Origin: Sinonovacula constricta
Taxonomy: Eukaryota; Mollusca; Bivalvia; Cardiida; Solecurtidae
Direction: 5' to 3'
DNA: 64,000 bases
Assembly (NCBI GenBank): GCA_007844125.1
Contig: CM017560.1
Coordinates: 3,148,125-3,212,124 of the forward strand
Shown here: positions 24,483 through 37,272 of the stretch, one piece after another
Position numbering within the stretch: position 1 is the stretch's first letter
How the letters are laid out: every line of letters begins with the position of its first letter
Notes under the pieces: generated by a model
Seen by the model: the letters and a program-made list of their open reading frames with translations, nothing else
The model's database searches: none
Told to the model about the DNA's origin: nothing
Program-made: the position numbers and the translations under genes

Positions 24483-25479
24483 AGCCTCGAGATGTTTTTG
24501 ACTAGTATACACGTTTTCAGCTCGTTACTGCAGTTACCGTCTATCATTTACAAACGAGTATTATTATCACATTTTGACAGTAACAGGAAATGAACGTCTA
24601 TGTTAATAGTAAAACAACGGAATAAGGACGCGTTATAAGTACATGAAAGGACAGGTTACTTTAATCTGACACCTTATCTCACTAATCATGCAGAGTTTAA
24701 GAATTGTTACCGTCCCTAGCTAAAACTTTTAAGTAACTTATTATGTTGGGTTAACAGGTATCAGGTGACATGGTCAGCTTTAAAGTTATCAATGTTTTCA
24801 AATATAACACCATTAAAGGAACATTTTGTTCAACTTTGATTAACTGTTTATTTGTTTGTTTATTTGGAACCATAAAATGAATTTTAATTAACGATGTACA
24901 TGCAAATCCAAGAATGTGTTGTTTTTGACTTGATTGCATTTGAAGCCATTAAAACTTTCAGCTAGTTTGGTGCATAAAAGCATCACTATCTAAGAAGATT
25001 TACGGAAGCACCAAGTGTCAGCTATAAGCCCACTCATTCAAGTTTGTGGCATAACTGAACAATCAACAGTATACAGGGATTGGTGATTTTTACAAGCTTT
25101 GCCACAGCTGTTTTTACTACATCAGAAATGAAATTAGCATTCCATGCAAGTTTCATTATGATCGGACAAGAATATATAACAAAGTTCTCGAGCATTGCAA
25201 CATATATCAAAATGTGAAAAGGTGCACGACATGAGGTATTCTGAGGTATTCACATGCAAGCAAAATGTAAAAGTAAGAACAAATCTGTGATGAGTCATGA
25301 AACAAAAAGAATAAAACCGACAGTTACCGCCTTAAAACGATCAGTCGACAAAAGGGACCGACTAGGTAATCCGATTTTAAAGAGCTCTTACTTCCCACTA
25401 GTTGTTCGCAAGAAAAGTCGAAAACTCAAGTATTCAATATATATAATATACGACAAAAACTCAACTAATATCAAGCCAA

Positions 25480-26070
25480 CCATGCTGTGGCATATGCGCA
25501 ACTAGGTTGGTACTCAGTTATGTGAAGTTAATCAAAATCCGAGCAATGATAGCAGAGAAAGGCTAGGGAAAAAGTATTTCCCAGAAGTATAACCAGGGGC
25601 CATAACTCTTTAAAAATCAAGCCTGTCATGACGTTCAAATGATATGCACAACTAGGCAGGGTATTACATATATGCTGTGAAATTAAGTCAAAATTAAGGC
25701 ATAGAAAGGGTACAAGCAAAATATTTTTTTTAGAAATTTAGCAAAGAGCCATAAGTCAGTTAAATCCAAGCCGGTTATGACATGCCATTGATGTGCACGA
25801 CTAGGCTTTGTAATGATAAATGCTTTGAGGTTCAATCAAAATTCAAGAAAAAGTATCCGAGAGATAATGTAGACCAATCGGTGTAATGTGCCTGCGATAT
25901 ACGCAGTTAGGCTTCGTTGTAATACATGTTGAAGCATAAAAGTAAAATTAGTCCAAATGTAGTTGAAAAAAGCGTGGACAAAATATAATCATTAAATATA
26001 GCAGGAATATATATTCAATAAATACGCAACAAGGCTTTGTACTAAGCCAATCTTGTAAAATTGAATCAAA
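25480..26070. repeat. Degenerate repeat of about 110-150 bp with 'gc(a)caactagg' core, five units
   Basis: Cores at about 25495 ('gcgcaactaggttgg'), 25645 ('gcacaactaggcaggg'), 25793 ('gcacgactaggctttg'), 25903 ('acgcagttaggcttcg') and 26023 ('acgcaacaaggctttg') are each followed by a 'g(t)(a)aatcaaaat(c)c' block. The arrangement resembles an old tandem repeat type I recall from bivalve sequence. Non-coding. Confidence 0.5.
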
Positions 26071-26578
26071 ATCCAACCAACGATAGTCTCGAAATAGAGA
26101 AAATATCGTTTGCACAACGACGCATCGACGGTCGACGATCGCTGCGATGTATTTAAAAATAAAATAAAATAAAAAAATAAAAATACGCCTTTTCGAGTTC
26201 ATTGTGTTTTCTAGAATGATGCTTGAAATATCAAGGAATAGTAACAAATGTAATGGAAATATACATGTTTCGATGCTGTATATTTCTTTTTGTCATATAT
26301 AGTGATTATGATTGCAAAAATGGGATTGCTTTCGAGCCTTATTAATGGGAAGATAACATACACTCCATAGGCGGCATGTTTATCCACTACACTATGGAAG
26401 TTACATACTTAACCTCCCTTTCAAGAATATTTACATCGCTAGAAATTTTACGGACGTAACCGACTATTCATTTATCGTTCTCGTAAAGTATATCCGCGGA
26501 CTACACTGTCTATTCCTTAATCGCATTTCATTGTTGCTAAATAATATATTATTGAAATATATACATATTTGATTTCAG

Positions 26579-28793
26579 ATTATTTTGCTGACGATTGGGA
26601 GCCAGTATTCCGAATTTACGCTGGGAGCCAGTGGGATTCACATGCGGACTTTCTTGGTCCTATTCGTATTGCAGAAACCAGTAACACGCAAAGTGCTCAA
26701 TTCAGGAGCTGGAACCTTGATCGATGGCACGAAATCCAACCCAAAAAAGTAATTTGCTGACTTAAAATAAAGATTGTACAATATATTCAAGTTAAAACAA
26801 ATTTAAGTGGCCAAACAAAGTATCTGTAGAAGTGTCACTTGTGGTATGAAAAAGATCTAGTCAGTTGAACTTTTGACTTTAATTAGTTTTTATATTAAAC
26901 ATATTCGCTTTAACAAAACAGCCTTAAAATAAAATAAAACCATTCGACATACTTTTTTTTCGAATAAATAAAAACTTTGAATGTAATAAATTGCAAACAT
27001 TTTGACAAACATTAAAGTTTGTCTATATATAAACAATTAAAACACATTTTGTCTAAAAACACACCTGTCTTTAATCAGGTCAAGGTAGAGGTGTATGACG
27101 ACAGTTATCGGGTGGCTGTGTTCGAGTTTGATTCCGCCGGGCAGAATCTGACCAGTGTCTTTCGACAGAGGAACCTAAAATCCACCTCATTTGAGGATCT
27201 TCCGTTGGCGGGGTCAAAATTCACCGGAGACGACTTCAGTCTTGATGGGTAAGGGCATCTTCCAGAGTTATTGTTCCTTACTCTCATACGTACACCTGCA
27301 ACAAGCTCGCGGTCATTAATTGCATGATTCTTGACATAAAAAAGATAGAGGTTGGGTACATGTATTTAATTTCTTTTGGTATAAACTTCAGAATATTTAT
27401 ATAACTAAGCATTGAGTATGAAATTAGTTTCTGTACCTTTACTTGAGGCAGGTAAGTACGCTAATGCAAACAACAATACCGTATATTCAAAACATACATG
27501 TGGACTCAAAATCAACATTGGCAACAATCTGATATCATTTAATTTAACAATAATAAAAGTATCCGTCTTTATTCTGTTTGTATTTTCTTAGTGCGTTTAG
27601 GTAAATTGTTATGAACCGAGAGTGTAAGCGAGTGGGGTCAGGGGTCTTGGTAGTTTGATAGAGGTAAATTGTTATGAACCGACAGTGAAAGAGAGCGGGG
27701 TCAGTGGTCTTGGTAGTGTGATAGAGGTAAATTGTAATGAAGCGACAGTGAAAGCGAGTGGGTCAGGGATCTTGATAGTTTGACAGAGGTAAATTGTAAT
27801 GAACCGACAGTGAAAGCGAGTGGGTCAGGGATCTTGATAGTTTGACAGAGGTAAATTGTAATGAACCGACAGCGAAAGCGAGTGGGTCAGGGATCTTGAT
27901 AGTTTGACAGAGGTAAATTGTAATGAACCGACAGTGAAAGAGAGCGTGGTCAGTGGTCTTGGTAGTGTGACAGAGGTAAATTGTAATGAAGCGACAGTGT
28001 AAGGAGTGAGGTCAGGGGTCGGTGTCAGTTTCCTTGTTGACTATATACTTAAACTAGTACCAGGCTTAATGTCTGGTATATTTACAACGAGCTAATATTA
28101 CGTGGATTGTGAAATAGTTTGGGCACTGGGGCCACATGTATATTTTATTACATGTAACCTTTGAGTCACCAAATCAATGTAGATCTATTAATATTAATTA
28201 CTATTTTATAACCAGTTGAAAATGAGTTCCGAAGTCATGCTTTACATACAACTTTCAGAGACTCCGACGCGCGTCACTGGGTGGTGAGCAGCCGTCACGT
28301 GGGCGACTGTCGCAGTGACGAGGGCTGGTTCCAGGTTCTGGACAAACCAAAACCGGGCCGTGACCGGTGTGTGTGTGGCTACGAGAACGTGGACAAGTAC
28401 CCTACCATCATGTACGCCAAAGGCAACCGCAAGACGAGATGGAGCGACAGAGGTAAGTCAATCCCTGTTTTTTCTTGGTGGTATAAATTTTCAGTAGTCA
28501 GATGGAACTTTTTAATATTTTCTGTTACTCCATACCTTGGCAATTTTTAACTTCTCAAATATGTGGGTGATTCTGACAGTTTATTACTCGTTGCAGGTAA
28601 GGTCGGCCATGCGGACATGATGGTGGTGTCCATTAGCCGCCGACCGTATGTGATACCGACACCACCGCCGCCGCCCCAACCGCAACCACAGCTGCACGAC
28701 TTTCTCGCCAACACACAACCACTGTTTCCACAGCAACAGCATCATCAGTCTTTCAGCTCAAATACTATGTTTAACTTCGAGCTACGAAAATGA
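26579..28793 (+). CDS. Gene A: unrecognised protein, paralogue of gene B (first exon not found)
   Basis: Four in-phase exons: 26579-26748 (after 'gatttcag', phase 1), 27079-27248, 28259-28452 and 28597-28793 (TGA 28791-28793). They encode about 242 residues: DDWEPVFRIYAGSQWDSH, then VKVEVYDDSYRVAVFEFDS with FTGDDFSLDG, then a three-cysteine block (RHWVVSSRHVGDCRSDEGWF; RDRCVCGYE; PTIMYAKGNRKTRW), then GHADMMVVSI and a Pro/Gln/His-rich tail ending MFNFELRK. Intron positions and phases (1, 0, 2, 1) are identical to gene B, about 6 kb downstream on the same strand, so these are tandem duplicates. Gene B has a signal-peptide exon; I found no counterpart with the right phase between 24.5 and 26.5 kb. 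Gene A may therefore have a distant first exon or be 5'-incomplete. A polyadenylation signal candidate lies near 29006. I do not recognise the family; a secreted extracellular or matrix role is only inferred from gene B. Confidence 0.8.
27597..28022. repeat. Minisatellite, about 62 bp unit, about 7 copies, in an intron of gene A
   Basis: Units begin '(g)aggtaaattgt' near 27599, 27662, 27725, 27787, 27849, 27911 and 27974 and include 'gaaccgacagtgaaag' and 'gtcagggatcttg'. Every unit carries an AG|GTAAAT string resembling a 5' splice site on the coding strand. Confidence 0.9.
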
Positions 28794-29013
28794 TAATTTT
28801 GCTTAACATAATGTAACAGTATTATAAATACAAAATGAACTTTTTGAATACATGTTTAAACAGATTTACGAAATGGAGAAAACATTGACACTATTGTGAA
28901 TATGTAAAACGCATATGTTGAACTGGCGGAGTGGTTGAATTGGCCATTATGGAATATCCTTGTGGTGATTATGTGTGTGTGTTGGGTGGAAGCTGTTTTA
29001 TTCTAAATAAATA

Positions 29014-31590
29014 ATGCTGACACCTAAAGTGATCGTAATACAATTTATCGCTGCAGATCAGGGACGGATCATGAATCAAGACCCATTCAACTTGATCGCA
29101 GTAAATATGTTCAGTAAGGGACCCCCACTTCGACCTGAGAAGTCAGCAGACAAAATTTACTTTAAAAGCTTAGTATTTTTTAAGCTTACATGTATGTGTT
29201 TTCACAACTCTACTCTTTTACCCACCACACCTGGATCCGTCCCTGATGCAGATATTTATGCACTAGCAAAAGCAACAAATGTAATAAAATTGCATGTATA
29301 TCTACCCTTATATCAGTTTTAAAATATAGACCTAACTGTTTGGTTCGCGTCGTTTTGTTCACCTGGTCCCTCCAAGCTATGTAGTGTCGAGGGCCTTCTG
29401 CTTGTGTTAAGAACCACGGAATAAAAAGAAAATATGTAGGCTTAACTACAGGAAGGAATATGGAGCATATGAAATATAAACATACATAAGGTAAAAGTAG
29501 AGACCTCGAGTACACATCGACTTGTCCGGTAATTGTGACATCCATGGTCGATATAACGATGTTTAATTTGGGAGTTTGTGCTTGCAATAAAACTGTATGT
29601 GTTATACTAGCACTGTAATACATTTCAAACGTCAACAAAATTGCTGCAATGTCAATAATGCGCGAATTAATTTAGTCGTAGCTGATAAATATATGCATTT
29701 TTATTTCAATAAAATAGATAATAATATAAAACTTATAAGTTAAAAATATATAAGAGTTATCATTCAGTTTGTGTGTAATAAGAAACTTACCATGACATTG
29801 TTGTTGTTGTAACGTGTTTAAACAATATGTTCATTGCATTTTTTTTGCAAAGAAAATTTTGTTTCGAAAGAATATAATTCTTTTTAGCAATAGACAGTTT
29901 ACCATGATGTATAAGTCCATATATAGATACGCAAAATAGATGCACAAGTTTTACATACTTTTGTTGTCTGTTTGATTAATGTTCTAAAGATATCACGCCT
30001 TATCGTGAAAGTGTGTGCCGACCGGTTCTAAATGCTTACCATACATCAAATGTATTCAGTACGTCAGAAAAAAACTCAACCCGAAACGTGCCTGCATTAA
30101 ATTGTAAGTACAGTCAATGGTATAATAGGTTCAGCCACTAAACACACGATCATAAGGGGGGCGCGGGATCGCTGTCTATTCAAGTGTCCAATTTTGTCAT
30201 ACATAAATGTCTACATTACAGTATAGGCAACAGTACTGCCTACACATGACTTGAAAACATGACAAGTCACCTACTAATATGAGACTCATCGGAAGTGACG
30301 TAAATACAGTAAGCGCATATTTGAAATATATTCCACTCAATGAGTCATGTAAACATTATTACTAATGAAAGAGCTTCAATCTTTCTTAGAAAAGTCATTA
30401 TTTTCCTTACATGTGCAAATTGCAAAAAAAACTACGTTTAATTAATATGCCTGAAACGAATGGAACCTCTTACATCAGTCTTAAACAGAATCATGTCTGG
30501 CGTGTATTCTGTTGTTTTTATACACCCCCCTGCAGCGTTAGATTTGCATTATACGTCATGAATCAGCGAGACGTATCATATTCATTAGTCCCCAAAATTA
30601 GACTGTCTACCGTCAATTGTCTGCGATGATTAACTGTTTGAGGTTTCAAAAGCAGAATTGGTAAACGTAATAAGCGGGGTTTCTTGAAAATGTCAAAACT
30701 AGCGCTATTATTTAGTTAAAGGGTTCCTTGAACTATCACACGCGTAGTGAAGCGATATTGATATACGTTTCCACCGGATCCAATCATTTGAAAACATCAC
30801 GTGTCATTTAAACAATATATAGCCTACACTTGAAGATGACATGCAAATTACGTCTTGAAAGTTAATGTAGTCATTGCTCAAATACGTCTAATTAACATTT
30901 GTAACTAGTCTTTCATACAAACTAGTAACAAATGTGTTGTTCAGTATCACAAAAAAAGGCTCTACATGCACATACAGTAGCTGATACACAAACTGTCGAT
31001 AATTGTACTCTTTGTTAAATAGACAACTAAACACGTGGTAATATGCCATGAGAGGAAATATTATAAAAGTTGCAGTTACTTGGTAAACATGCATTTTAAT
31101 CATATGTCTACTGATAGAAAATGGCATGCTTATAACAATTATACAGACTGCTAATTCAAAATGCTTAGGAAAGGTGTCTTCATGGGAAAGGTCTTATAAT
31201 TGATTATTATTTAGTCCAATCTGAGTGTTCCAAGAATCGTTTTTAAATAGTTTCCTTCTCCTAGCAAAATGCATTTGTTGCAGTTCACCTTCCATTATTG
31301 TTTGTGGCCGGTACATAAAACACAAAAATGCTGACACCGACACGTGAAAGCTTTTAAGACACCGCCGTTTCCTTGCCTTTAACCTTCAGAGTCATGATCA
31401 GACTGTCAAAGTTTCGATCCATGATAAACCGCACTATGCGAGCGGTAACCTTGTTTTTTCTTGTATGACACATAATTCTCTTTATTATAACATATTCATT
31501 TAACCGCGTTATAGATGAGCCATTTGACCTTTTGTAGCAATTCATTGTTTAGTGCTCTTTCTCATGCTTTTGTCACGCCTTACATAGTTA
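29014..31590. other. Intergenic between genes A and B
   Basis: No gene was seen. A piece at 29195-29250 ('tttcacaactctactctttt' with 'acacctggatcc') is related to 57690-57770, so both belong to one low-copy dispersed repeat. The rest is AT-rich without recognisable RNA genes. Confidence 0.5.
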
Positions 31591-31599
31591 ACTGATCGG

Positions 31600-31608
31600 T
31601 ATTTATAG
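31600..31608 (+). promoter_or_regulatory. Candidate TATA box of gene B
   Basis: 'tatttatag' lies about 50 bp upstream of the gene B start codon (31657), which would place transcription start near 31630 and leave a leader of roughly 27 bases. Position and sequence fit a TATA-type promoter; no other evidence. Confidence 0.45.
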
Positions 31609-31656
31609 TGAATATTCAAGTGTCGAACCTCAGTTTGTGTTTGGTCGAGAGTGAAG

Positions 31657-34600
31657 ATGAGGCAACTTTTTGGATTAGTTGTTTGTCTGTCTGTGCGGAT
31701 AACATGGGCAGGGGTTATGTTTGGAACACATGCACCACCCGGTGGAAACGGTTAGTATTTTATCATTAACTGCGACCATTTATGTGTGTATTTTTACGGT
31801 TTAATTATGAGACATATATTGCATTGCAGCACGATTATATATAATAATAATGTACAAATATGTACAAGCAACATAAGCTGATAAGAAAATATCAGTTGAA
31901 AAAAACAAACTTCATTTAATTTCAGCTCGATTTTTAGACTGAAGGAAAAGTCTTCATGTGATGATCATCATGTGGTCATGATATGATGCTGTATATAAAA
32001 TGTGTTAAATGAAAATTATGTATAAATGTAGTAAATAAGTGGTAGGGATTGCTTGAAGCTACGTGGTCACTGTTGGTCAATTCGGCTTTTTTAATTGCTC
32101 ACAAAGATATAAAAAATTTAACATTGGTTTAAGAAGGCATTTCAATGCTATGCCGCTTTTAATTGGACACGAATTTAAATTATTAGCTGTGTAAACAAAA
32201 TAATTTATAAAAGCTGAAATTGTAAAGAAAAGTATAAGTAAAATTGAATGAAATTAAATATGTTCATTTTCTAATTTTAATCGATTGTCTATTTAAGGAT
32301 TTTATTTGGCATGCAGCAAAGAAAAGAACAACATAAAATTAGGATCATATTTTGCAATTATCTTCAATTCGTGCGTCTATTTATATACTGGTGAATTAAT
32401 ACATATTTAACAGACTGCGTACAATGCACCAGAATATGTATTAATACTTATTCCCTGGTTCCCTAGACTACAATAACGAGGACGACTGGGAGCCAGTATA
32501 CCGGGTGTATGCCGGGAAGGACTGGGACTCCCATGACGACTATATGAGCCAGGAGCGAGGTGCGCTCCATGGGGACAAGGACGACTCACAGTTCCGCTCC
32601 TGGAAGCTGGACCAATGGCACAACGATAAAATACAGAAGGTACACTTGTTTTTAGATAATTTATGTTTAACCTTAATTATTCATTCTCATATCTGTTTTA
32701 TTAGTCCTTTTTATTATGTTATTTATTATATTAAAATCTTCTTTGTGAGATGCACAAATGCTGAAATAATCAATTTGTCCATGTACAGATTATTTTAATA
32801 TCTTATTACAATTTATTTCCTCTTTACATAGATTCGGTGAAAGATTAACATTTTAAGCCAGGCAGTAAAATGTCAGGATTTATCAGGGAAACAATAATTA
32901 CATTTTCAAATGTGAAATAACACTTCGTATGAACTATTTACAGAATATATGTTAACAATGTTAACAAGCTCGCGTTCGTCCAATTAGCCACGCTTGTAAA
33001 TAAACTTTAAACTCTTACAAGATCATACTTTTACCAAAGTTTGTATCAACAAATTAACACTGCACATCCGCTAATTCGCATTAAGTCAATATTCTTGTTT
33101 TTAATTAATAACAAAAATTGCGACCATATGTTACTTAAAATAAACATATTACATTTAAATATTTTTTTAGTTTTTTTTTTAAAAAGATGTAAAGATATAA
33201 AGTGATAAAAAAGAAACTTTTTTCAGAGTAGCTTATATTCGAACTTCGACTGCGGGGAATGCGGTTCCAAATAGGAATTTAAACATGGGTTTTTAAATAT
33301 AATAATGTTTTTGACAGGATTTTATTTTTAAATCTGATGTATAGGGCACTTCTGAAAATATCATTTTGCTGATCACTCGGTGAAATAAAATCCATCTTAC
33401 ACCAGAACAACAAGTGAAAATTAACAAATTACAGGGATAAACGATAATAAGAAAGTACAGTATATATATAAACATATATACAGTATACAGTATAGATAAA
33501 CAAAACTGATACCAGAATTCAACTAGTGTATGGTTAGTGTATAAATAAAGGATTCAATGCTTTTAACGGATAGATAGTTAAGAACCTGAGCGGTAGTAAA
33601 AATAAGACATAGTACAGTAGAATACTATGTGGAAGATTACAATTACATATAGGATTGTCAAGAAACAAATTGTACAGTTACTAGATAGATCATTTAATGA
33701 TAATGACACGAACTGAGTCTAGAGAGACGACGAAAGACATGATACAGCAAGTTTTAGTGTAATGGGAATATTTGATAGCCATGTTAAAAAACGCCGTTTA
33801 TTTGAACAGGTGCGTGTAGAAATCTATGACGATGGATATGAGGTAGCCGAGTTTGAATTTGAGGGTAATATGCGCAATATGACGGACTTCTTCTCGCCTA
33901 GAAACCTTCGTAAGACAACATATGCCGACATACCCGACGGACTCAGTACCATGGGCTTCAATGGCGATGATTTTAGCTTCGATGGGTAAGTACCAAGCTG
34001 GTAACGATACATAGTACAGTACTTGTTACCGTTCCCACCGGTCACTGATGCCAAGACAGAAAGTGTAAGTTTAAAATTGGTCTTATATATACACAATGTT
34101 TATGTTCGTTGCTTAATAAGTTCGTTTTGCCACACCAATTCCAAATGCATGACTTATCATGAAATATAATGATCACAAACGTGCTTATACGGATTTTTAT
34201 GGGCTAACCCGGGCTGCACCAGGTAAGACTGTTTGTTGTTGATTATTCTAAAGGAAGCACTGGCTACACCAGATTACACACTGTTTATTGTTGACTATTC
34301 TAAAGGAAGCATTGGCTACACCAGGTAACACTCTGTTGTTGATTATTCTAAAGGAAGCATTGGCTACACCAGGTAACACGCTGTTTGTTTTTTAGTTATT
34401 TTTTTTATTTATATGAGAGCTTCTTATGGTGAATATAGCCCAAAGGGTTCGCTCGCATCTAAATAATATCTTGCACGCTATTCAGCCATAATCAAGGCGT
34501 TTATAGCGGTCACTCTGGAGTGCGGTGTCTCTTCATAAAATGCATTTTTATGAGGACGAAAGTGTAGCTGGCATAACAGGAAATCACAGCTGTTCTTTTT

Positions 34601-35682
34601 TCAGAGAAAAGAACTGAGTATTTTTTTAACAGTGTAGCTTTCAACAATAATGTGTAGCTTGCAATTATAAAAACGTATCTAGACTTTATAGGAATCCGCA
34701 GCAGTTTGGCACAATATTCATCACCGCTCGGCCAAGCTCCGTCTTATAATTATTGTCTGGGAATTCATACTTTAACGTCACTGGCGTTTTTACACAGAAC
34801 TAACTAAATTCTTTACTCATTTTCATGTTATTATGTCACTTATTTTATGGACGTACACACATAAATGTCGTAATGACGTTACAACTTACATCATTTAATT
34901 TCAGAGACTCCGATGCGCGTCACTGGGTGGTGAGCAGCCGTCACGTGGGCGACTGTCGCAGTGACGAGGGCTGGTTCCAGGTTCTAGACAAACCAAAACC
35001 GGGCCGTGACCGGTGTGTGTGTGGCTACGAGAACGTGGACAAGTACCCTACCATCATGTACGCCAAGGGCAACCGCAAGACGAGATGGAGCGACAGAGGT
35101 AATGTAATGCAATGACTTGGACCTGCTGTCAAAAACATGACTCGATTGTAATTCAAAAAGTGTTTCGAATAAAATATTAAGTTTATGATAATTTCCACAT
35201 GAACTTTCAACATCGCTTACTTTGACGGCAACCGCAAAATAAGATTGTGGTAATTTCAAAACAAAGTAACTTATTTTAAAAAATGTGATTAGCCTGTTGT
35301 TTATTGGTTTGTAAACGTTTTTCATGCATTTGATGACAAGAACGTGTGATTCTAACATGCTATTATGCAAAAGTCTTGGGTCCAGATCGAGGGACATATA
35401 AAACGGAAAGAGATCTAATCTATTGCTTTGTTCTTCGTTATTTAGATGTCAATCACATTTGTCACATCTGCCTCATTATGCACTGTTACTGTTGCAGCTA
35501 ACGTAGGGCATGCCGACATGATGCAGGTGTCCATTAGTCACGTGCCTTACCCATCTGCCCCTGTAGCCAGGCCCGCCCAGCCTCAGCAGCCAATGAGAAT
35601 CATCTACCCACAGCCGTCCCAACCACAAATGCAGCCACCCTACCAACAGAACGCCATGTTTGGATTTGAAACCAAGAAGTAA
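31657..35682 (+). CDS. Gene B: unrecognised secreted protein, 273 aa, five exons
   Basis: Exons 31657-31750, 32467-32639, 33810-33985, 34905-35098 and 35498-35682 join in phase into 274 codons ending in TAA. Exon 1 encodes a signal peptide (MRQLFGLVVCLSVRITWA, probable cleavage near residue 18). The mature part reads EDDWEPVYRVYAGKDWDSHD, then VRVEIYDDGYEVAEFEFEG with FNGDDFSFDG, then the three-cysteine block shared with gene A (HVGDCRSDEGWF; RCVCGYE), then NVGHADMMQVSI and a Pro/Gln-rich tail ending QNAMFGFETKK. The mature protein has three cysteines, all in exon 4, an odd number that would allow a disulfide-linked dimer (inference). Secretion is supported by the sequence; the function is unknown to me, and an extracellular, shell or byssal matrix role would be a guess. 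A polyadenylation signal candidate, AATAAA, lies at about 35889. Exon 4 is almost identical in DNA to the gene A copy. Confidence 0.85.
34205..34390. repeat. Short tandem repeat, about 53 bp unit, 3-4 copies, in an intron of gene B
   Basis: 'attctaaaggaagcattggc' plus 'tacaccaggtaaca' recurs near 34245, 34298 and 34349, with a partial copy at 34211. It occupies the same intron (between exons 3 and 4) as the unrelated 62-bp array of gene A. Confidence 0.8.
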
Positions 35683-35699
35683 CCATGTATATGTTTTCA

Positions 35700-37085
35700 G
35701 ATTTTTATATAAGATTTCAAAACATTGCCTAACTTCTTGCTTGCTTAAACAGCAATTAATATCGATCAGGCAATATACTTTACAGGAAAGAAATACAAAA
35801 GTAGGGCATATTTTAGTTTCTGCAACAAATTTTACCACCATGTGTTTTTGTTGTTTTTACTTCGACTAACTGATTCATACCTTCAAGAAATAAAAATACA
35901 GTAATACTAGTACAGTAATAAATCAAAAGTTGTTTTAAGCTGTTTAAAGTAAAGTTGATTTGGAACCTGCTTTGTGTAGACCTTTTTTATGACAAACTAA
36001 TACATGTTTCAAAACCATTACAATCAAAATCAAGTTTCTCCTTTCAACCCAGGGGCATTATTGCTAGTAACCATTTTCAAAAGTTTGAAAAAATGAACCA
36101 TATTTACAAGCATATTCAATGTAGAAAAAATGCAAAATATAACTCACTTTTCCCTAGACTTACATAAGACTACATTTATTTTGTATATCTGGTAAGTGTT
36201 TTTGAAGCAATTTTGAAATGATTGTCTTGTAAATGATTGTTATGACATTTGTCTTTTTTTACTATTAAATATTAATATATAAATATGTTTACACTAGATA
36301 TTGCTTTGTTTTGTTTTTGATGGACATCACAGATACAATTATAGTCATTTAGATTTAGCAAGAGGTTGAGGCCTGGAACCAGAGGGATTCAAAGTTGGTG
36401 GCTAGCCACTTAGCCTGAGTGCCTAATTTATACTAATTAACCAGTAAATATATTGCATTTATAAAGTATTTTCTTTCACAGTCAGAAATTGTTTAAAGAA
36501 AATTTCCATACAAGTTATCAGAAAATGATAAAAATGTGTATTTGCATATTTTCTGAATACTTAAATAACAAGAACCCACTACACCTGTTCATGTTTAGAT
36601 TGTAGTGCTTGATAATTCTACAGAGATATGTCTGTTCTGCACCATTTTAAACTTTGTCAGTTTGTTATGATTCTTAACCAAACTCAAACTCACAACAGAT
36701 CAAAAATGTGACACAAGAGCTCAGCCTTGCTTATATACCTTGAAATAATTTACAAAAAAGAATGTTTTTATGCGTGTGTATTCTACAGAATGATGTTTAT
36801 TTTCATTATTTTAGCATGAGGCAAGAAATGCAAATTTAACTATTTTTTTGAATCTATATACCTTTTATCAAACCTGTAATATTATTACACATAAATGACG
36901 ACAGTGTAAAGAACAAAAACTAATAGACAGGATAACAGAGTTAAAAAATAAAACTAAGTAGGTGGATGCACCATACATTTAACACAAGCCTGATAGAAAA
37001 CAAAGTTGCAAAAGGTATGGAAAAACTATCGTCAATAGCAACGGATTCAAAATAGTGAGTTACTTGAAAGTATCAAAAGTTTATT
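35700..37085. other. Gene B 3' flank, no further gene seen
   Basis: AT-rich sequence with several poly(A)-signal-like strings. No open frame of protein-like composition and no recognisable RNA gene. Confidence 0.5.
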
Positions 37086-37095
37086 GCATAAGAAT

Positions 37096-37272
37096 CATGT
37101 ACACAGCACACACATTGTGTCATTCATTTGACTATCAATCATGTACACAGCACACACATTGTGGCATTCATTTGACTATCAATCATGTACACAGCACACA
37201 CATTGTGTCATTCATTTGACTATCAATCATGTACACAGCACACACATTGTGTCATTCATTTGACTATCAATA
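37096..37272. repeat. Minisatellite, 44 bp unit, four copies
   Basis: Four nearly identical copies of 'catgtacacagcacacacat' plus 'tgtgtcattcatttgactat' and 'caat'. The only difference noticed is 'tgtggcatt' in the second copy. The high identity suggests recent expansion. Confidence 0.95.

Noticed and set aside
29210..29638. 142-codon minus-strand frame between genes A and B
   Set aside because: No recognisable motifs; it overlaps a dispersed repeat piece shared with 57690-57770, and no good splice sites or promoter were seen.
34984..35397. 137-codon minus-strand frame across gene B exon 4
   Set aside because: Shadow of the plus-strand coding exon.
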